From contig NZ_MJUX01000002.1 in NCBI RefSeq assembly GCF_001927245.1, forward strand, positions 1 through 64,000: a stretch of 64,000 nucleotides of DNA, given 5' to 3'. This DNA is from Acuticoccus yangtzensis (GTDB lineage Bacteria; Pseudomonadota; Alphaproteobacteria; Rhizobiales; Amorphaceae). Both the position numbers and the translations under genes were made by a program. The notes under the pieces were generated by a model. That model had not been told where the DNA came from. It saw only the letters and a list, made by a program, of their open reading frames with translations, and made no database searches. Below are positions 47,557 through 57,529 of the stretch, in pieces (within the stretch, counting starts at the first letter, position 1; every line of letters starts with the position of its first letter).

Positions 47557-48824
47557 GGCTCGTCTCCCGTGGCGGCGAGGCGCAGGAGGGTGAGGCCGAG
47601 CGCGATGGGCACGCCCACCAGCACCCAGGTGATCGGCTCGTCCGCCGGCAGCGGCAGGCCGAAGGGCTCGAACGTCTCGCCGTAGCCGCCGGACCAGCGC
47701 ACCGCGACCTCCACCAGCACCACCACCCCGGTGAGCGCGACGAGCGCCGCCACCGTCCGCCCCGCCCAGCGGCCGAGCCGCGGTGCGGCCCCCGGCGCCG
47801 TCACCCCCTTGGCGAGGCGTGCCACCACGCCCGCCAGCCCGTCCGGCGCGAACATGACGATGACGATGAAGAGGAGGCCGAGATAAAGGAGCCACGCCTC
47901 GGTGTAGGCGGAGAAGCTCGACTGCATCCAGGTGAGCACCACCGCGCCCAGGATCGGCCCGGCGAAATAGCGGATGCCGCCGATATAGGCCATCAGGAGC
48001 ACGAAGCCGGACGGGGCGAGGGAGAGGTTCTCGGGCGTGAAGATCTCGAAATTCACCGCCGCCATTCCGCCGCCGACACCCGCGAAGCCGCCCGCCGCGA
48101 TGAAGACGAGGTAGCGCACCTGCTGCGGATTGTAGCCGACGAAGGCCGCGCGCTCCGGATTGTCGCGCACCGCTTCGGACATGCGGCCCAGCGGCGTGCG
48201 GGTGAAGGCGTACATCAGCACGGTAGCGAGGAAGGTCCAGAAGGCGATGAACCAGTAGACATCGCCGAGCGGGCCCATGGTGAAGTCGATCTCGAGGCCG
48301 CCGATGGCGATCGGATCGAACCACTTCATGCGGTCGCCCGAGATCCCCTCCTCGCCGCCGAAGACGGAGACGAAGATGAACGCCGCCGAGGCGACGAGTT
48401 CGGCGATGCCGAGCGAGATCATCGCGAACGGGATGCCGGCGCGGCGGCAGGAGGGCCAGCCGATGACCGCGCCCGCCACCGCCCCGCCCGCAAAGCCGAC
48501 GACCGGCAGCGCGAAGACGCCCGCGACGCCCCAGACGCCCTCGGGGATCGCCGCCATCAGATGCATGGCGAGGTAGCCGCCGAGACCGAAATAGACCGCG
48601 TGGCCGAACGACAAGAGGCCCGCCCGGCCGAGCAGCATCGTGTAGGACAGGGCGAAGACGATGTTGATGCCCATCGAGTTGAACAGCGTCAGCCAGGTGC
48701 GCGAGGGGCCGAAGGCGGGGATCGCCACCAGCACCGCCGCGAACGCGAGGAAGGGCAGCACACGATCGCGGAACTGGGCGGACCGTGTCGGGCCGAGGGC
48801 GGGGGAGAGCGCGGTGTCGGTCAA
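47553..48824 (-). CDS. livM: branched-chain amino acid-type ABC transporter permease LivM
   Basis: 423 residues, about 10-11 membrane helices. SYTMLLGRAGLLSFGHAVYFGLGGY and the EAA-like loop PLGRMSEAVRDNPERAAFVG are LivM signatures. A C-terminal extension with two more hydrophobic segments (about 340-415) goes beyond the usual length. TTG start at 48824, overlapping the livH stop (TTGA); GGGAGA lies about 10 bases upstream. Confidence 0.92.
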   Translation of the reverse strand: MTDTALSPALGPTRSAQFRDRVLPFLAFAAVLVAIPAFGPSRTWLTLFNSMGINIVFALSYTMLLGRAGLLSFGHAVYFGLGGYLAMHLMAAIPEGVWGVAGVFALPVVGFAGGAVAGAVIGWPSCRRAGIPFAMISLGIAELVASAAFIFVSVFGGEEGISGDRMKWFDPIAIGGLEIDFTMGPLGDVYWFIAFWTFLATVLMYAFTRTPLGRMSEAVRDNPERAAFVGYNPQQVRYLVFIAAGGFAGVGGGMAAVNFEIFTPENLSLAPSGFVLLMAYIGGIRYFAGPILGAVVLTWMQSSFSAYTEAWLLYLGLLFIVIVMFAPDGLAGVVARLAKGVTAPGAAPRLGRWAGRTVAALVALTGVVVLVEVAVRWSGGYGETFEPFGLPLPADEPITWVLVGVPIALGLTLLRLAATGDEP

Positions 48825-49753
48825 AATTCGCGGTCTCCCATGAGGCCGCGCGGGCGGATCATCAGGATGAGGACGAGGAGAAGGAAGGGCAGCATCGGCG
48901 CCAGCGACGAGATGGAGATGCGCCCCACCTCCGTCATCGCGCCGAGCCCTGCCCAGCCGAAGAGGTCGAAGAAGGTCGCGTCCACCGCCACCGCGAAGGT
49001 CTGCAGGAGGCCGATGAGGAGCGAGGCGACGAACGCGCCCGCCAGCGAGCCCATGCCGCCGATGACCACCACCACGAAAACGATCGGCCCCATGGCGTAG
49101 GCCATCGACGGGTCGGTGACGAGGTAGTTGCCGCCGATGACCCCGGCGAGACCGGCGAGCCCGCAGCCGATGCCGAACACGGTCATGAAGATCTTCGGCA
49201 CGTTGTGGCCGAGGTGGCCGACCATGGCCGGATGGGTCAGCGCCGCCTGGATGATCAGCCCCGCCCGCGTCTTCTTCAGGAGCAGGAAGAGGGCGACGAG
49301 CATGGTGATCGACACCGCCAGCATGAAGACGCGGTAGGCCGGATAGTCGGTGCCCCAGAGGGTGAAGGCCGGACCGTCCAACAGCGGCGGGATCTTGTAG
49401 GGGATCGAGAGCTTGCCCCAGACGATCTTCACGATCTCTTCGATCAGGTAGGCGAGGCCGAAGGTGAAGAGGAGCTCGGCGACATGGCCGTTAGTGTGGA
49501 CTTTCCTCAGTCCCCACCGCTCCACCGCCGCGCCGATCAGCCCGACGAGGACGGGGGCGAGGAACAGCGCCACCCAGAAGCCCGTCGCCGCGCCGATGGT
49601 GAACGCGAAGTAGGCGCCCAGCATGTAGAAGCTGGCGTGGGCGAAGTTGAGAACGCCCATCATGGAGAAGATCAGCGTGAGGCCGGAGGACAGCATGAAG
49701 AGGAGCAGTCCATAGGTCACGCCGTTGAGGACGGAGAAGACGAAGGTTTCCAT
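48821..49753 (-). CDS. livH: branched-chain amino acid-type ABC transporter permease LivH
   Basis: 310 residues, about 8 membrane helices. NGVTYGLLLFMLSSGLTLIFS and MGVLNFAHASFYMLGAY near the N-terminus are the LivH hallmark, and VVVIGGMGSLAGAFVAS closes the core. ATG at 49753. A strong stem-loop separates it from the binding-protein gene upstream, which would let the binding protein be made in excess. Confidence 0.94.
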   Translation of the reverse strand: METFVFSVLNGVTYGLLLFMLSSGLTLIFSMMGVLNFAHASFYMLGAYFAFTIGAATGFWVALFLAPVLVGLIGAAVERWGLRKVHTNGHVAELLFTFGLAYLIEEIVKIVWGKLSIPYKIPPLLDGPAFTLWGTDYPAYRVFMLAVSITMLVALFLLLKKTRAGLIIQAALTHPAMVGHLGHNVPKIFMTVFGIGCGLAGLAGVIGGNYLVTDPSMAYAMGPIVFVVVVIGGMGSLAGAFVASLLIGLLQTFAVAVDATFFDLFGWAGLGAMTEVGRISISSLAPMLPFLLLVLILMIRPRGLMGDREF

Positions 49754-49804
49754 GGCACCTGCCGCGGCGGCCGGGGCGGGGCGCGGTCCGGCCGGGATCT
49801 AAGG

Positions 49805-49830
49805 GGCGCGCGCCGTGGCTGGCGCGCGCC
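49805..49830 (-). terminator. intercistronic stem-loop between livK-like and livH genes
   Basis: GGCGCGCGCC at 49805-49814 and 49821-49830 form a perfect 10-bp stem with a 6-base loop, 25 bases beyond the binding-protein stop. There is no T-run. It more likely stabilises the upstream mRNA or attenuates transcription than stops it fully. Confidence 0.55.
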
Positions 49831-49854
49831 GGTGTCACATCGGGCGGTGATGCC

Positions 49855-51087
49855 TCAGCGGGGCCGGCTCATCTGGCAGGTCGTCTCGGTCTCGGTGGCC
49901 GCGGCGTCGATCTTGCCGTTCTCCACCGTCTTGAAGCCGAAGGGCGTGCCCTCCACCGTGCCCGCCACATCGTCCGCCAGGATCGACAGGTAGAGGTCCT
50001 GCAGGAGCTGGTGGTTGTCGGCGCGCATCATCACCTTGCCGTAGGGGCTTTCATATTCCAGCCCCTCCAGCGCCAGGGCGACGTCCTCGGGCGCGTTGCT
50101 GCCGGCCTTCTCGGCGGCCGCCTTCAGCATGTCCATCAGGGTGAAGATGCGCTCGTAGTAGTAGTCGAGCCCCGACTGCGCCTCGAAGGTCTTGATCTCT
50201 TCCAGCTGCGCCTCGCTGGCGTCGAGATTCTCGTGGAACTCGGACACCTGCATGACGCGGCCGACGGCGGATTCGCCCATCGCCGTCACCGCAGAGAGGC
50301 CGCCGCCATAATAGGTGAGGAAGGGCGCTTCCAGACCCGCCCCTCCCGCGGCCTTGACGAGTAGCTGCATGTCCGCGCCCCAATTACCGGTGATGACGGC
50401 GTCGGCGCCGGACGAGGCGATCTTCTGGATATAAGGGGTGAAGTCCTTCACCTTACCCAGCGGATGAAGCTCGTTGCCGACGATCTCGATGTCCGGCCGC
50501 TTTTCGGCCAGCATCTTTTCCGCCGCCGCGGCCACCGCTTTGCCGAACGAATAGTCCTGGCCGATGATGTAGACGCTCTTGATGTCCGGCTGGCCCTCAA
50601 GCCAGTCGGTGATGGCGCCCATCTTCATGTCCGCGTCGGCGTCGAAGCGGAAGTGCCAGAAGGAGCAGCGGTCGTTGGTGAAGGCGGGGTCCACCGCGGC
50701 GTAGTTGAGGAACAGCACCGGCTGATCGGGATTGCGCTTGTTGTGCTTCTCCACCCCGTCGATCAGCGCCGAGGCGATGGACGAGCCGTTGCCCTGGGTG
50801 ATGTACTGGTAACCCTCGTCGATCGCGCGTTGGAGCTGGACGAGGCTTTCGCGCGGGTTGGTCTGCCCGTCGAACGCTTCGACGACGACCTTGGCGCCGT
50901 TGATGCCGCCGGCCGCGTTGATCTTCTCCGCCGCGTAGTTGAAGTGCTTCAGCCCCTGGTCGCCGACGTTGGCGAAGGCCCCGGACATCCCTTCGATGTA
51001 CGCGATGCGGAAGGTTTCTTCCTGCGCGGATGCTGAAGACACAAGCAGAGCGAACGTCGCCGCGGAGGCGAGCGCAAACTTCTTCAT
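49855..51087 (-). CDS. livK: branched-chain amino acid-type ABC transporter substrate-binding protein (LivK family)
   Basis: 410 residues from the ATG at 51087, with GGAGG 5 bases upstream. Signal peptide about 1-25 (MKKFALASAATFALLVSSASA|QEE). The mature part has the type I periplasmic fold: FRIAYIEGMSGAFANVGDQG, GINGAKVVVEAFDGQTNP, YIIGQDYSFGKAVAAAAEKM. The sequence is of the Leu/Ile/Val-binding group, but relatives bind ureas, amides or aromatic acids as well. First gene of the minus-strand operon; diverges from the thiolase gene. Confidence 0.92.
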   Translation of the reverse strand: MKKFALASAATFALLVSSASAQEETFRIAYIEGMSGAFANVGDQGLKHFNYAAEKINAAGGINGAKVVVEAFDGQTNPRESLVQLQRAIDEGYQYITQGNGSSIASALIDGVEKHNKRNPDQPVLFLNYAAVDPAFTNDRCSFWHFRFDADADMKMGAITDWLEGQPDIKSVYIIGQDYSFGKAVAAAAEKMLAEKRPDIEIVGNELHPLGKVKDFTPYIQKIASSGADAVITGNWGADMQLLVKAAGGAGLEAPFLTYYGGGLSAVTAMGESAVGRVMQVSEFHENLDASEAQLEEIKTFEAQSGLDYYYERIFTLMDMLKAAAEKAGSNAPEDVALALEGLEYESPYGKVMMRADNHQLLQDLYLSILADDVAGTVEGTPFGFKTVENGKIDAAATETETTCQMSRPR

Positions 51088-51378
51088 GGTTTCCTCCAAA
51101 TATCCCGCATTTCACGGGCGGATCTTGCGTCCGCTGACAGGAGACCTTGAATGGTTCGGGTTGTCAACCCAAACTCAAAACGCTATTCTGCACAGCAAAA
51201 CAACAACATCCGGGATGAGACCGCGCCCCCTGGCTCGCCTTCTGCGACCAAAGCCTCCCCCCGCTCCCGACCGGCAGAAGGCGTTTAACCCAAGCCTTCA
51301 TAGTGCCATAAGCAAGGCTCGCGGTCCCTCCGCCACGTGGGCCGTCCCGGCCGCCTCACGACTCCTGAAAGGACCTTC

Positions 51379-52581
51379 ATGCGCGACGCCGTCATCGTCT
51401 CCACCGCCAGAACGCCGATCGGCAAGGCCTATCGCGGCGCCTTCAACGACACGCAGGCCCAGTCGCTCGGCGGCCATGCCGTGCGCGCGGCCCTCTCCCG
51501 CGCCGGTGTCGAGCCGGGCGAGGTGGAAGACTGCATCATCGGCGCCGCACTGCAGCAGGGGTCGACCGGCTATAATGTCGGCCGCCAGGTGGCGATGGCG
51601 GCCGGTATGCCCGTCACCGTCTCCGGCATGTCGATGGACCGGCAGTGCGCGTCGGGGATGATGGCGATCGCGACGGCGGCCAAGCAGGTCATCGCGGACG
51701 GGATGGATATCGCCGTCGGCGGCGGGCTGGAGTCCATCTCGCTGGTGCAGAACGAGCACCAGAACCGCTTCCGCACCCAGGATCCGGCGATCGAGGCGCA
51801 CCTTCCCGCTCTTTACATGACCATGCTCGAAACCGCCGAGACCGTCGCCCAGCGCTACGGCATCGGCCGCGAAGCGCAGGACGAGTACGCCCTCCAGTCC
51901 CAGAAGCGCACCGCCGAGGCCCAGGCGGCGGGTAAGTTCGACGACGAGATCGTCCCCATGACCGCCACCATGAAGGTCATGAACAAGGACACCAAAGAGG
52001 TGTCCGACCGCGAGGTGACCCTCTCCAGCGACGAGGGCAACCGCCCGCAAACGACACTGGACGGCCTCGCCGGGCTGAAGGCGGTGCCGATCAACGGCCA
52101 GAAGATCAAGGACGGCATCACCATCACCGCCGGCAACGCCTCGCAGTTGTCGGACGGCGCGTCTGCCGCGGTGGTGATGGAGGCGAAGACGGCCGAGAAG
52201 CGCGGCCTCACCCCGCTGGGGCGCTATGTCGGCATGGCGGTCGCGGGCTGCGAGCCGGACGAGATGGGGATCGGCCCGGTCTTCGCCGTGCCGAAGCTCC
52301 TCGCCAAGAACGGCCTCACCATGGACGATATCGGCCTGTGGGAGCTGAACGAGGCGTTCGCCGTCCAGGTGCTTTATTGCCGCGACACGCTCGGCATCCC
52401 GAACGAGGCGCTCAACGTCAACGGCGGGGCGATCTCGATCGGCCATCCCTACGGCATGTCGGGCGCGCGCATGGTCGGCCACGCGCTGATCGAGGGGAAG
52501 CGGCGCGGGGCGAAGTACGTCGTGTGCACGATGTGCGTCGGCGGCGGGATGGGCGCTGCGGGCCTGTTCGAGGTCCTCTGA
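51379..52581 (+). CDS. acetyl-CoA acyltransferase (thiolase)
   Basis: 400 residues. [18 protein letters not shown] starts the thiolase fold. The nucleophile is C90 in [20 protein letters not shown] holds the His/Asn region, [17 protein letters not shown] the catalytic His, and [15 protein letters not shown] the second Cys. AAAGGA precedes the ATG at 51379. Beta-oxidation type cleavage of a 3-ketoacyl-CoA. Divergent from the Liv operon, so the imported compound may feed a CoA route; this is inference. Confidence 0.93.
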   Translation: MRDAVIVSTARTPIGKAYRGAFNDTQAQSLGGHAVRAALSRAGVEPGEVEDCIIGAALQQGSTGYNVGRQVAMAAGMPVTVSGMSMDRQCASGMMAIATAAKQVIADGMDIAVGGGLESISLVQNEHQNRFRTQDPAIEAHLPALYMTMLETAETVAQRYGIGREAQDEYALQSQKRTAEAQAAGKFDDEIVPMTATMKVMNKDTKEVSDREVTLSSDEGNRPQTTLDGLAGLKAVPINGQKIKDGITITAGNASQLSDGASAAVVMEAKTAEKRGLTPLGRYVGMAVAGCEPDEMGIGPVFAVPKLLAKNGLTMDDIGLWELNEAFAVQVLYCRDTLGIPNEALNVNGGAISIGHPYGMSGARMVGHALIEGKRRGAKYVVCTMCVGGGMGAAGLFEVL

Positions 52582-52762
52582 GCCGGCCGCCGCGCCTCGA
52601 ACCGACCGGACGGGTCCTCACGCACGGCGCAAGCGCCGAGGAGAGGGACCGGCGAGGAGCCCACGGCATCGCCGCCTCGGGCGCCATCATCACCCGTCCG
52701 GCCCGCCGCGATGCCGTCCCGCCGGCCGTGCCGAACGACGACATTATGAGAAAGCTGAACAC

Positions 52763-53425
52763 TTGGCCGACCTGATCCTCGTGCGCCACGCCCAGGCCTC
52801 CTTCGGCGCGGCGGACTATGACGTCCTTTCCGAACGCGGCCACCGCCAATCGCGCGCGCTGGGCGAGGCGCTGAAGCGCCACGGCGGCGCGCCGGACGCT
52901 CTCTTTCGCGGCACCATGCGCCGCCACCGCGAGACTCTGGAGGGGATCGCGAGCGGCCTCGGCGCCGGAGCCGAACCCGCCATCCTCCCCGGCCTCGACG
53001 AGTTCGACTTTCGCGGCGTGCTCGACGCGCGCTTCGGCGACAGTCCCCCGCCGGGCCTGCACGACGACCGCAAGACCCACTTCCGCGCGCTGCGCGAGAC
53101 GGTGCACCTCTGGCAGCGCGGCGAGATCGAGAACCCGCCCGAAACCTTCGCCGCCTTCCGCGAGCGGGTGCTCGGCGCCGTGGGCGCCATCACTTCGAGC
53201 GGTGCCGAGACCGCGCTCGCCGTGTCGTCGGGCGGGCCGATCGCGTTCGTCGTCGCCACCGTGCTGAATGCGCCGCCGGAGACGATGGTGGAGCTCCAAC
53301 TTCAGATGAAAAACTGTGCCGTCAGCCGCATCAAGTTCACCCCACGTCGGCGGTTCTTGCATACTTTCAACGAGACACCGCACATCGACGCCGTCACCAC
53401 GGACGACTTCCTCACCTATAGCTGA
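52763..53425 (+). CDS. histidine phosphatase family protein
   Basis: 220 residues of the phosphoglycerate mutase-like superfamily. LILVRHAQASFG carries the catalytic RHA motif (usually RHG). Arg/Glu pairs follow in SERGHRQSRALGEAL and in FRGTMRRHRETLEGI, and the second His region is AVSSGGPIAFV, where Ser-Gly stands at the usual Gly-His position. The only start before the motif is TTG at 52763, with a weak GAGAAAG upstream. Substrate unknown. Confidence 0.8.
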   Translation: MADLILVRHAQASFGAADYDVLSERGHRQSRALGEALKRHGGAPDALFRGTMRRHRETLEGIASGLGAGAEPAILPGLDEFDFRGVLDARFGDSPPPGLHDDRKTHFRALRETVHLWQRGEIENPPETFAAFRERVLGAVGAITSSGAETALAVSSGGPIAFVVATVLNAPPETMVELQLQMKNCAVSRIKFTPRRRFLHTFNETPHIDAVTTDDFLTYS

Positions 53426-53754
53426 AGGCCCGCCCGCCATGACATCCGCCGCCACCGCACCGCCCTCCGTCACGCAGGCCGCCCTCACGCATGGCGCCGG
53501 GCGCGGCGACATGCGTGCAGGTGCGTGGCCGGCGCGGAACGGACGGCGCGCGAACGCCCGCGGCGGGCACCGCCATCGGCAGTCGCCGCGTCCGGCGGCA
53601 TGGCGCCCCCGGTCCGGCTCCTGCCCATGACGGCACGGCATTTGCGATCCATGGTTCCGGCATGCGAACGTCTCCCCCAGGTCGCGCCGCAGACCGGCCC
53701 CTCATTGCCAACCTCGCCGAGCGGCGGGCGCGGCGCCATGAAACATCCGTGAGC
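53426..53754. other. intergenic region without recognised gene
   Basis: 329 bases between the histidine phosphatase and IclR genes. GC-rich with no family resemblance on either strand; it must hold the IclR promoter unless that gene is read through. Nothing further is seen. Confidence 0.45.
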
Positions 53755-54573
53755 ATGACATCCCCCGTGTCCGACGACCTCGACCAGACCGACGACAACG
53801 ACCGCAGCTTCGTCACCGCCCTCGCCCGCGGGCTCGACGTTCTGCGCTGTTTCCGCCCGAACGAGACGACGCTGACCAACCAGGACATCGCCGCCCGCAC
53901 CGGGCTGCCGAAGCCGACCGTCACGCGCCTGACCTATACGCTGCGCCGCCTCGGCTACCTCGCCCATTCGGAGCGCACCGGCACCTACCGGCTGGGCGCG
54001 GGCGTCCTCTCGCTCGGCTACGGGGTGCTGGCGGGGATGGAGATCGGCGAACGCGCCCAGACCGAGCTGCGCCGCCTGGTGGACGAGGGGTCGAACCCTC
54101 ACGTCACCGCCGCGCTCGCCGAGCGTCATCGCCTCAGCGCCGTCTACATGACCGTCGCGCGCGCCCGCCACACGGTGTCGATGACCATGAACGTCGGCGC
54201 ACGCCTGCCGCTCTTCACCTCCGCCATCGGCCGCGCCATCCTCGTCGGCATGCCGGAGTCCGAGCGTGAGCATCTCGTCCTCCTCGCCAAGCAGGAGATG
54301 CCCGACCTCGTCGACGAGATCGAGCGCGGCGTGGAGGACGCGTTGACCGCCTACGCGCGCGACGGCTTCACCACCTCTTTCGCCGCCTGGCGGCCCGAGG
54401 TGAACGGCATCGCCGTCCCGGTGATCTCGCTCAACGGCGACCGCATCTACGGCCTCAATGTCGGCGGCCCGTCCTTCCTCGTCTCGCCCGAATGTCTGGC
54501 CGAGGAATATGGCGAGCGGCTGAAGGCGACGTGCCGGCTTCTGAGCCAGCCCTCCCCGCAAAAAGCGAGCTGA
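53755..54573 (+). CDS. IclR-family transcriptional regulator (PcaR/PobR-like)
   Basis: 272 residues. The N-terminal winged helix has FVTALARGLDVLRCF, then ARTGLPKPTVTRLTYTLRRL, very like the Pca/Pob regulators of aromatic acid breakdown. The C-terminal effector domain (about 100-255) shows LPLFTSAIGRAILVGM and GIAVPVISLNG. ATG at 53755 is taken; a GTG two codons earlier is equally possible. It may control the thiolase or Liv operon, since PcaF-type thiolases are classic targets. Contains no obvious partner operator that I can name. Confidence 0.88.
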   Translation: MTSPVSDDLDQTDDNDRSFVTALARGLDVLRCFRPNETTLTNQDIAARTGLPKPTVTRLTYTLRRLGYLAHSERTGTYRLGAGVLSLGYGVLAGMEIGERAQTELRRLVDEGSNPHVTAALAERHRLSAVYMTVARARHTVSMTMNVGARLPLFTSAIGRAILVGMPESEREHLVLLAKQEMPDLVDEIERGVEDALTAYARDGFTTSFAAWRPEVNGIAVPVISLNGDRIYGLNVGGPSFLVSPECLAEEYGERLKATCRLLSQPSPQKAS

Positions 54574-54823
54574 AGCAGGCGCCTACGCGACCCGCCCCGC
54601 AATGACCCGCACGGCCCGGCCGGGCACCGGCCTTCCTGCGCGCCGCTCGCCGGTTTCGCCGCCTCCTCCCCGGTCTGGCTGACCGGGGCGCGTTCCACTC
54701 ACGAGATCACCCAGCCCCGCCACAGGTCTTCAAGGCACTCTTGCACCGTATCCCTCGGTTCAAGTGGCGAACCTTGGCGCCTGACCGGCGTCCCTCGTGT
54801 TGTGTTGCGTAGAAAGTAGAGTC

Positions 54824-57406
54824 ATGGCTGGTACAGCGACCCCGTCCTCCGCCCCCACCTCCACCAATACTTGGATGACCGGCCTCCTGTCCGGCAGCCA
54901 ATGGACATCCGTCGGGGCCACCGAGATCAGTTATTATATCGCCGGGCAGAGCGGCGACGAAGGCGTCCACCTCGCCGGCGGCTCCATCACCGCGCTCGGG
55001 TCCATCACCGGCGCCGAAATCGCCGCGATGCAGAACGCCATGGCCGCGATGGCGGCCGTCGCGGACATCACCTTCACCAGCGTCGGCAGCCAGGCCGATG
55101 CCGATCTCATCTGGGCCGAGGTGAACAACGCCGACGGCCAGGGCGCACTCGGCTGGGCCAACTTCCCCGGCGGCAACTACAGCAATACGTACAACGACTA
55201 TCAGAGCCTCATCACCGTCAACCAGGAAGGCTATGTCGGGGGATCGGTCGCCATCGGCTCCTACGACTACGTGACCTTCATCCACGAGCTCGGCCACGCC
55301 CTCGGCCTGTCCCACCCGCACGATCCCTCAGGCTCGTCCAGCGTCTTCCCCGGCGTCTCCGGCCCGTTCGGCGACTATGGCGACTACGACATGAACCAGG
55401 GCGTCTATACGATGATGTCCTACAACGACGGCTGGCAGACCGCACCGCACGGCGCCTCCGGCTCACCGAGCTACGGCTGGGCGGGCACGCCGATGGCGCT
55501 CGACATCGCCGCCCTGCAGATCATGTACGGCGCGAACACGACCGCCGCGTCCGGCAACGACACCTATTCCCTCAAAGACGTGAACGCGGCCGGTACCTAT
55601 TATCATTGCCTCTGGGACACCGGCGGGACGGACGAGATCGTCGGCGCCAACGGCAGAGCCAACCTCATCGACCTGCGCGCCGCAACGCTGGGCGACGAGG
55701 CGGGCGGCGGCGGCTTCGTCTCCTACGCCAACGGCATCCACGGCGGCACCACCATCGCCAACGGCGTGGTCATCGAAAACGCCACGGGCGGCTCGCTCGA
55801 CGATGCGATCATCGGCAACACCGCGGCCAACCGCATCTACGGCCTGGCCGGAGCGGACGCCATGTCGGGCGACGCGGGCGCCGACACCCTGCTCGGCCAC
55901 GCCGGCAACGATACGCTGGACGGCGGCGCCGACAACGATACGCTGAACGGCGGCAGCGACGACGACGTCATCACCGGCGGGGCGGGCATCGACACGCTCG
56001 TCGGCGGCACGGGCCTCGACACCATGGACGGCGGCGACGATGCCGACAGCCTGTCCGGCGGCGACGGCAACGATTCCATCACCGGCGGCGCCGGCAACGA
56101 CACGCTGAACGGTGGCGCGGGAAGCGACACCTTCGCCTTCGCGGGCGTCTTCGGCGACGATACGATCGAAGCGTCCGGCGGCGACGCGGGCGAGACCGGC
56201 AACACCATCGCCTTCGGCAGCCTCGTCAGCGAGGCGATGATCTCCGCCGCGCTGGCCGGCAACAACAACGATCTCATCATCACCGTGTCCGGCGGATCGG
56301 GCGGCACGACGCAGAGCGGCACCATCACCATCACCGGATGGGCGGCGGCGCAGGGCTCTGGCGGCGGCTTCGGCTCCTATAGCTGGACTGCGGGCGGGGC
56401 GGGGAGCCACGACCTGACGTCCGGCCTGCCGGCGCCCGCCCCCGCGCCGGACCCCGATCCCGCGCCCGGCCCCGATCCGGCGCCGGCGCCCTCGACGGAC
56501 CCGATCATGGGCGGCCGCGGCTCCGACATGCTCACCGGCACCAGCGGTGACGAGCTGATCGGTACCGGAGCCGGCAACGACCGCGCCTACGGCCTCGGCG
56601 GCAACGACACGGTGATCGGCGACCGGGGCAACGACACGCTCCTCGGCGGGGACGGCGACGATTCCATCACCGGCGACCACAACAACGACAAGCTGTTCGG
56701 CGAGGCGGGCGACGACATCCTCGACGGCGGTGCCGGCTACGACCGGGTCGAAGGCGGCGAGGGCAACGACCTCATCTTCGGCGGCAACTACAACGACACG
56801 CTGTTCGGCGATGCCGGCGACGACACCATCGACGGCGGCGCCCACAACGACCGGATGTGGGGCGGCGACGGCAGCGATTCGATGCTGGGCGGAAACGACA
56901 ACGACCAGATCTACGGCGAGGCGGACGACGACATCCTGTTCGGCGAGGCCGGGGCGGACGCTCTCTACGGCGACGCCGGCAACGACACGCTGGACGGCGG
57001 CCGGGACGCCGACTACCTGACCGGCGGCGATGGCGACGACAGCCTCATCGGCGGTGCGGGGAGCGACTATCTCGTCGGTGAGGCGGGAAACGATACGCTG
57101 GACGGTGGCGACCACGCCGACACCTACCTCTTCGTCGGCGCGTTCGGCGAGGACGTGATCACCGGCCTGGAGGACGGCGACAAGATCCACCTCGCCGGGT
57201 TCCGCGCGGTGAAGGGTGCGGCGATGAACATGCGCGACCTCATCCTGACCCAGCAGGGGGCGGATGTTCTGATCGAGCTCGACCTCGACCGCGATACGGT
57301 GGCCGACAGCGCCGACTATGACGGCGACCTTGCCGCCGACACGGTGTCGGTGCTGGTGCAGAACGTGCTGGTGGCCGACCTCGACTCCGGCCACTTCATC
57401 CTCTGA
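54824..57406 (+). CDS. serralysin-like M10 metalloprotease with two RTX blocks
   Basis: 860 residues. No Sec signal, as expected for type I secretion. The zinc site HELGHALGLSH lies at 154-164 and the Met-turn YTMMSYND at about 195-202. The M10 C-terminal region follows (ALDIAALQIMYGAN, TYSLKDVN). The first RTX block (about 350-450) is followed by a GIT-type domain, a Pro/Asp linker (PAPAPDPDPAPGPDPAPAP, about 540-560), then a second RTX block (about 575-770). The C-terminus ends in a hydrophobic-acidic stretch (..VLVADLDSGHFIL), fitting an uncleaved secretion signal. Start: ATG at 54824. No exporter genes lie in the window. Confidence 0.92.
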   Translation: MAGTATPSSAPTSTNTWMTGLLSGSQWTSVGATEISYYIAGQSGDEGVHLAGGSITALGSITGAEIAAMQNAMAAMAAVADITFTSVGSQADADLIWAEVNNADGQGALGWANFPGGNYSNTYNDYQSLITVNQEGYVGGSVAIGSYDYVTFIHELGHALGLSHPHDPSGSSSVFPGVSGPFGDYGDYDMNQGVYTMMSYNDGWQTAPHGASGSPSYGWAGTPMALDIAALQIMYGANTTAASGNDTYSLKDVNAAGTYYHCLWDTGGTDEIVGANGRANLIDLRAATLGDEAGGGGFVSYANGIHGGTTIANGVVIENATGGSLDDAIIGNTAANRIYGLAGADAMSGDAGADTLLGHAGNDTLDGGADNDTLNGGSDDDVITGGAGIDTLVGGTGLDTMDGGDDADSLSGGDGNDSITGGAGNDTLNGGAGSDTFAFAGVFGDDTIEASGGDAGETGNTIAFGSLVSEAMISAALAGNNNDLIITVSGGSGGTTQSGTITITGWAAAQGSGGGFGSYSWTAGGAGSHDLTSGLPAPAPAPDPDPAPGPDPAPAPSTDPIMGGRGSDMLTGTSGDELIGTGAGNDRAYGLGGNDTVIGDRGNDTLLGGDGDDSITGDHNNDKLFGEAGDDILDGGAGYDRVEGGEGNDLIFGGNYNDTLFGDAGDDTIDGGAHNDRMWGGDGSDSMLGGNDNDQIYGEADDDILFGEAGADALYGDAGNDTLDGGRDADYLTGGDGDDSLIGGAGSDYLVGEAGNDTLDGGDHADTYLFVGAFGEDVITGLEDGDKIHLAGFRAVKGAAMNMRDLILTQQGADVLIELDLDRDTVADSADYDGDLAADTVSVLVQNVLVADLDSGHFIL

Positions 57407-57431
57407 GCGGCCAGCGTCCGCGCCTCTTCCC

Positions 57432-57457
57432 ACGGCGGCTTCACGGCCGCCGTTTTC
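57432..57457 (+). terminator. terminator after the serralysin gene
   Basis: ACGGCGGC (57432-57439) pairs with GCCGCCGT (57446-57453) and runs into TTTT, 25 bases after the stop. Confidence 0.8.
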
Positions 57458-57529
57458 GCTCATGCGCCGCATGCGCCTCGTTCGCCCCCACCCATCGGCG
57501 GCGGGGGTCGCACGTCGGACGCGCCGGTC

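Noticed and set aside
46768-48324. LivG extended into a 518-residue protein
   Set aside because: The upstream part is an out-of-frame reading of livM; the start at 47556 has a ribosome binding site and overlaps the livM stop.
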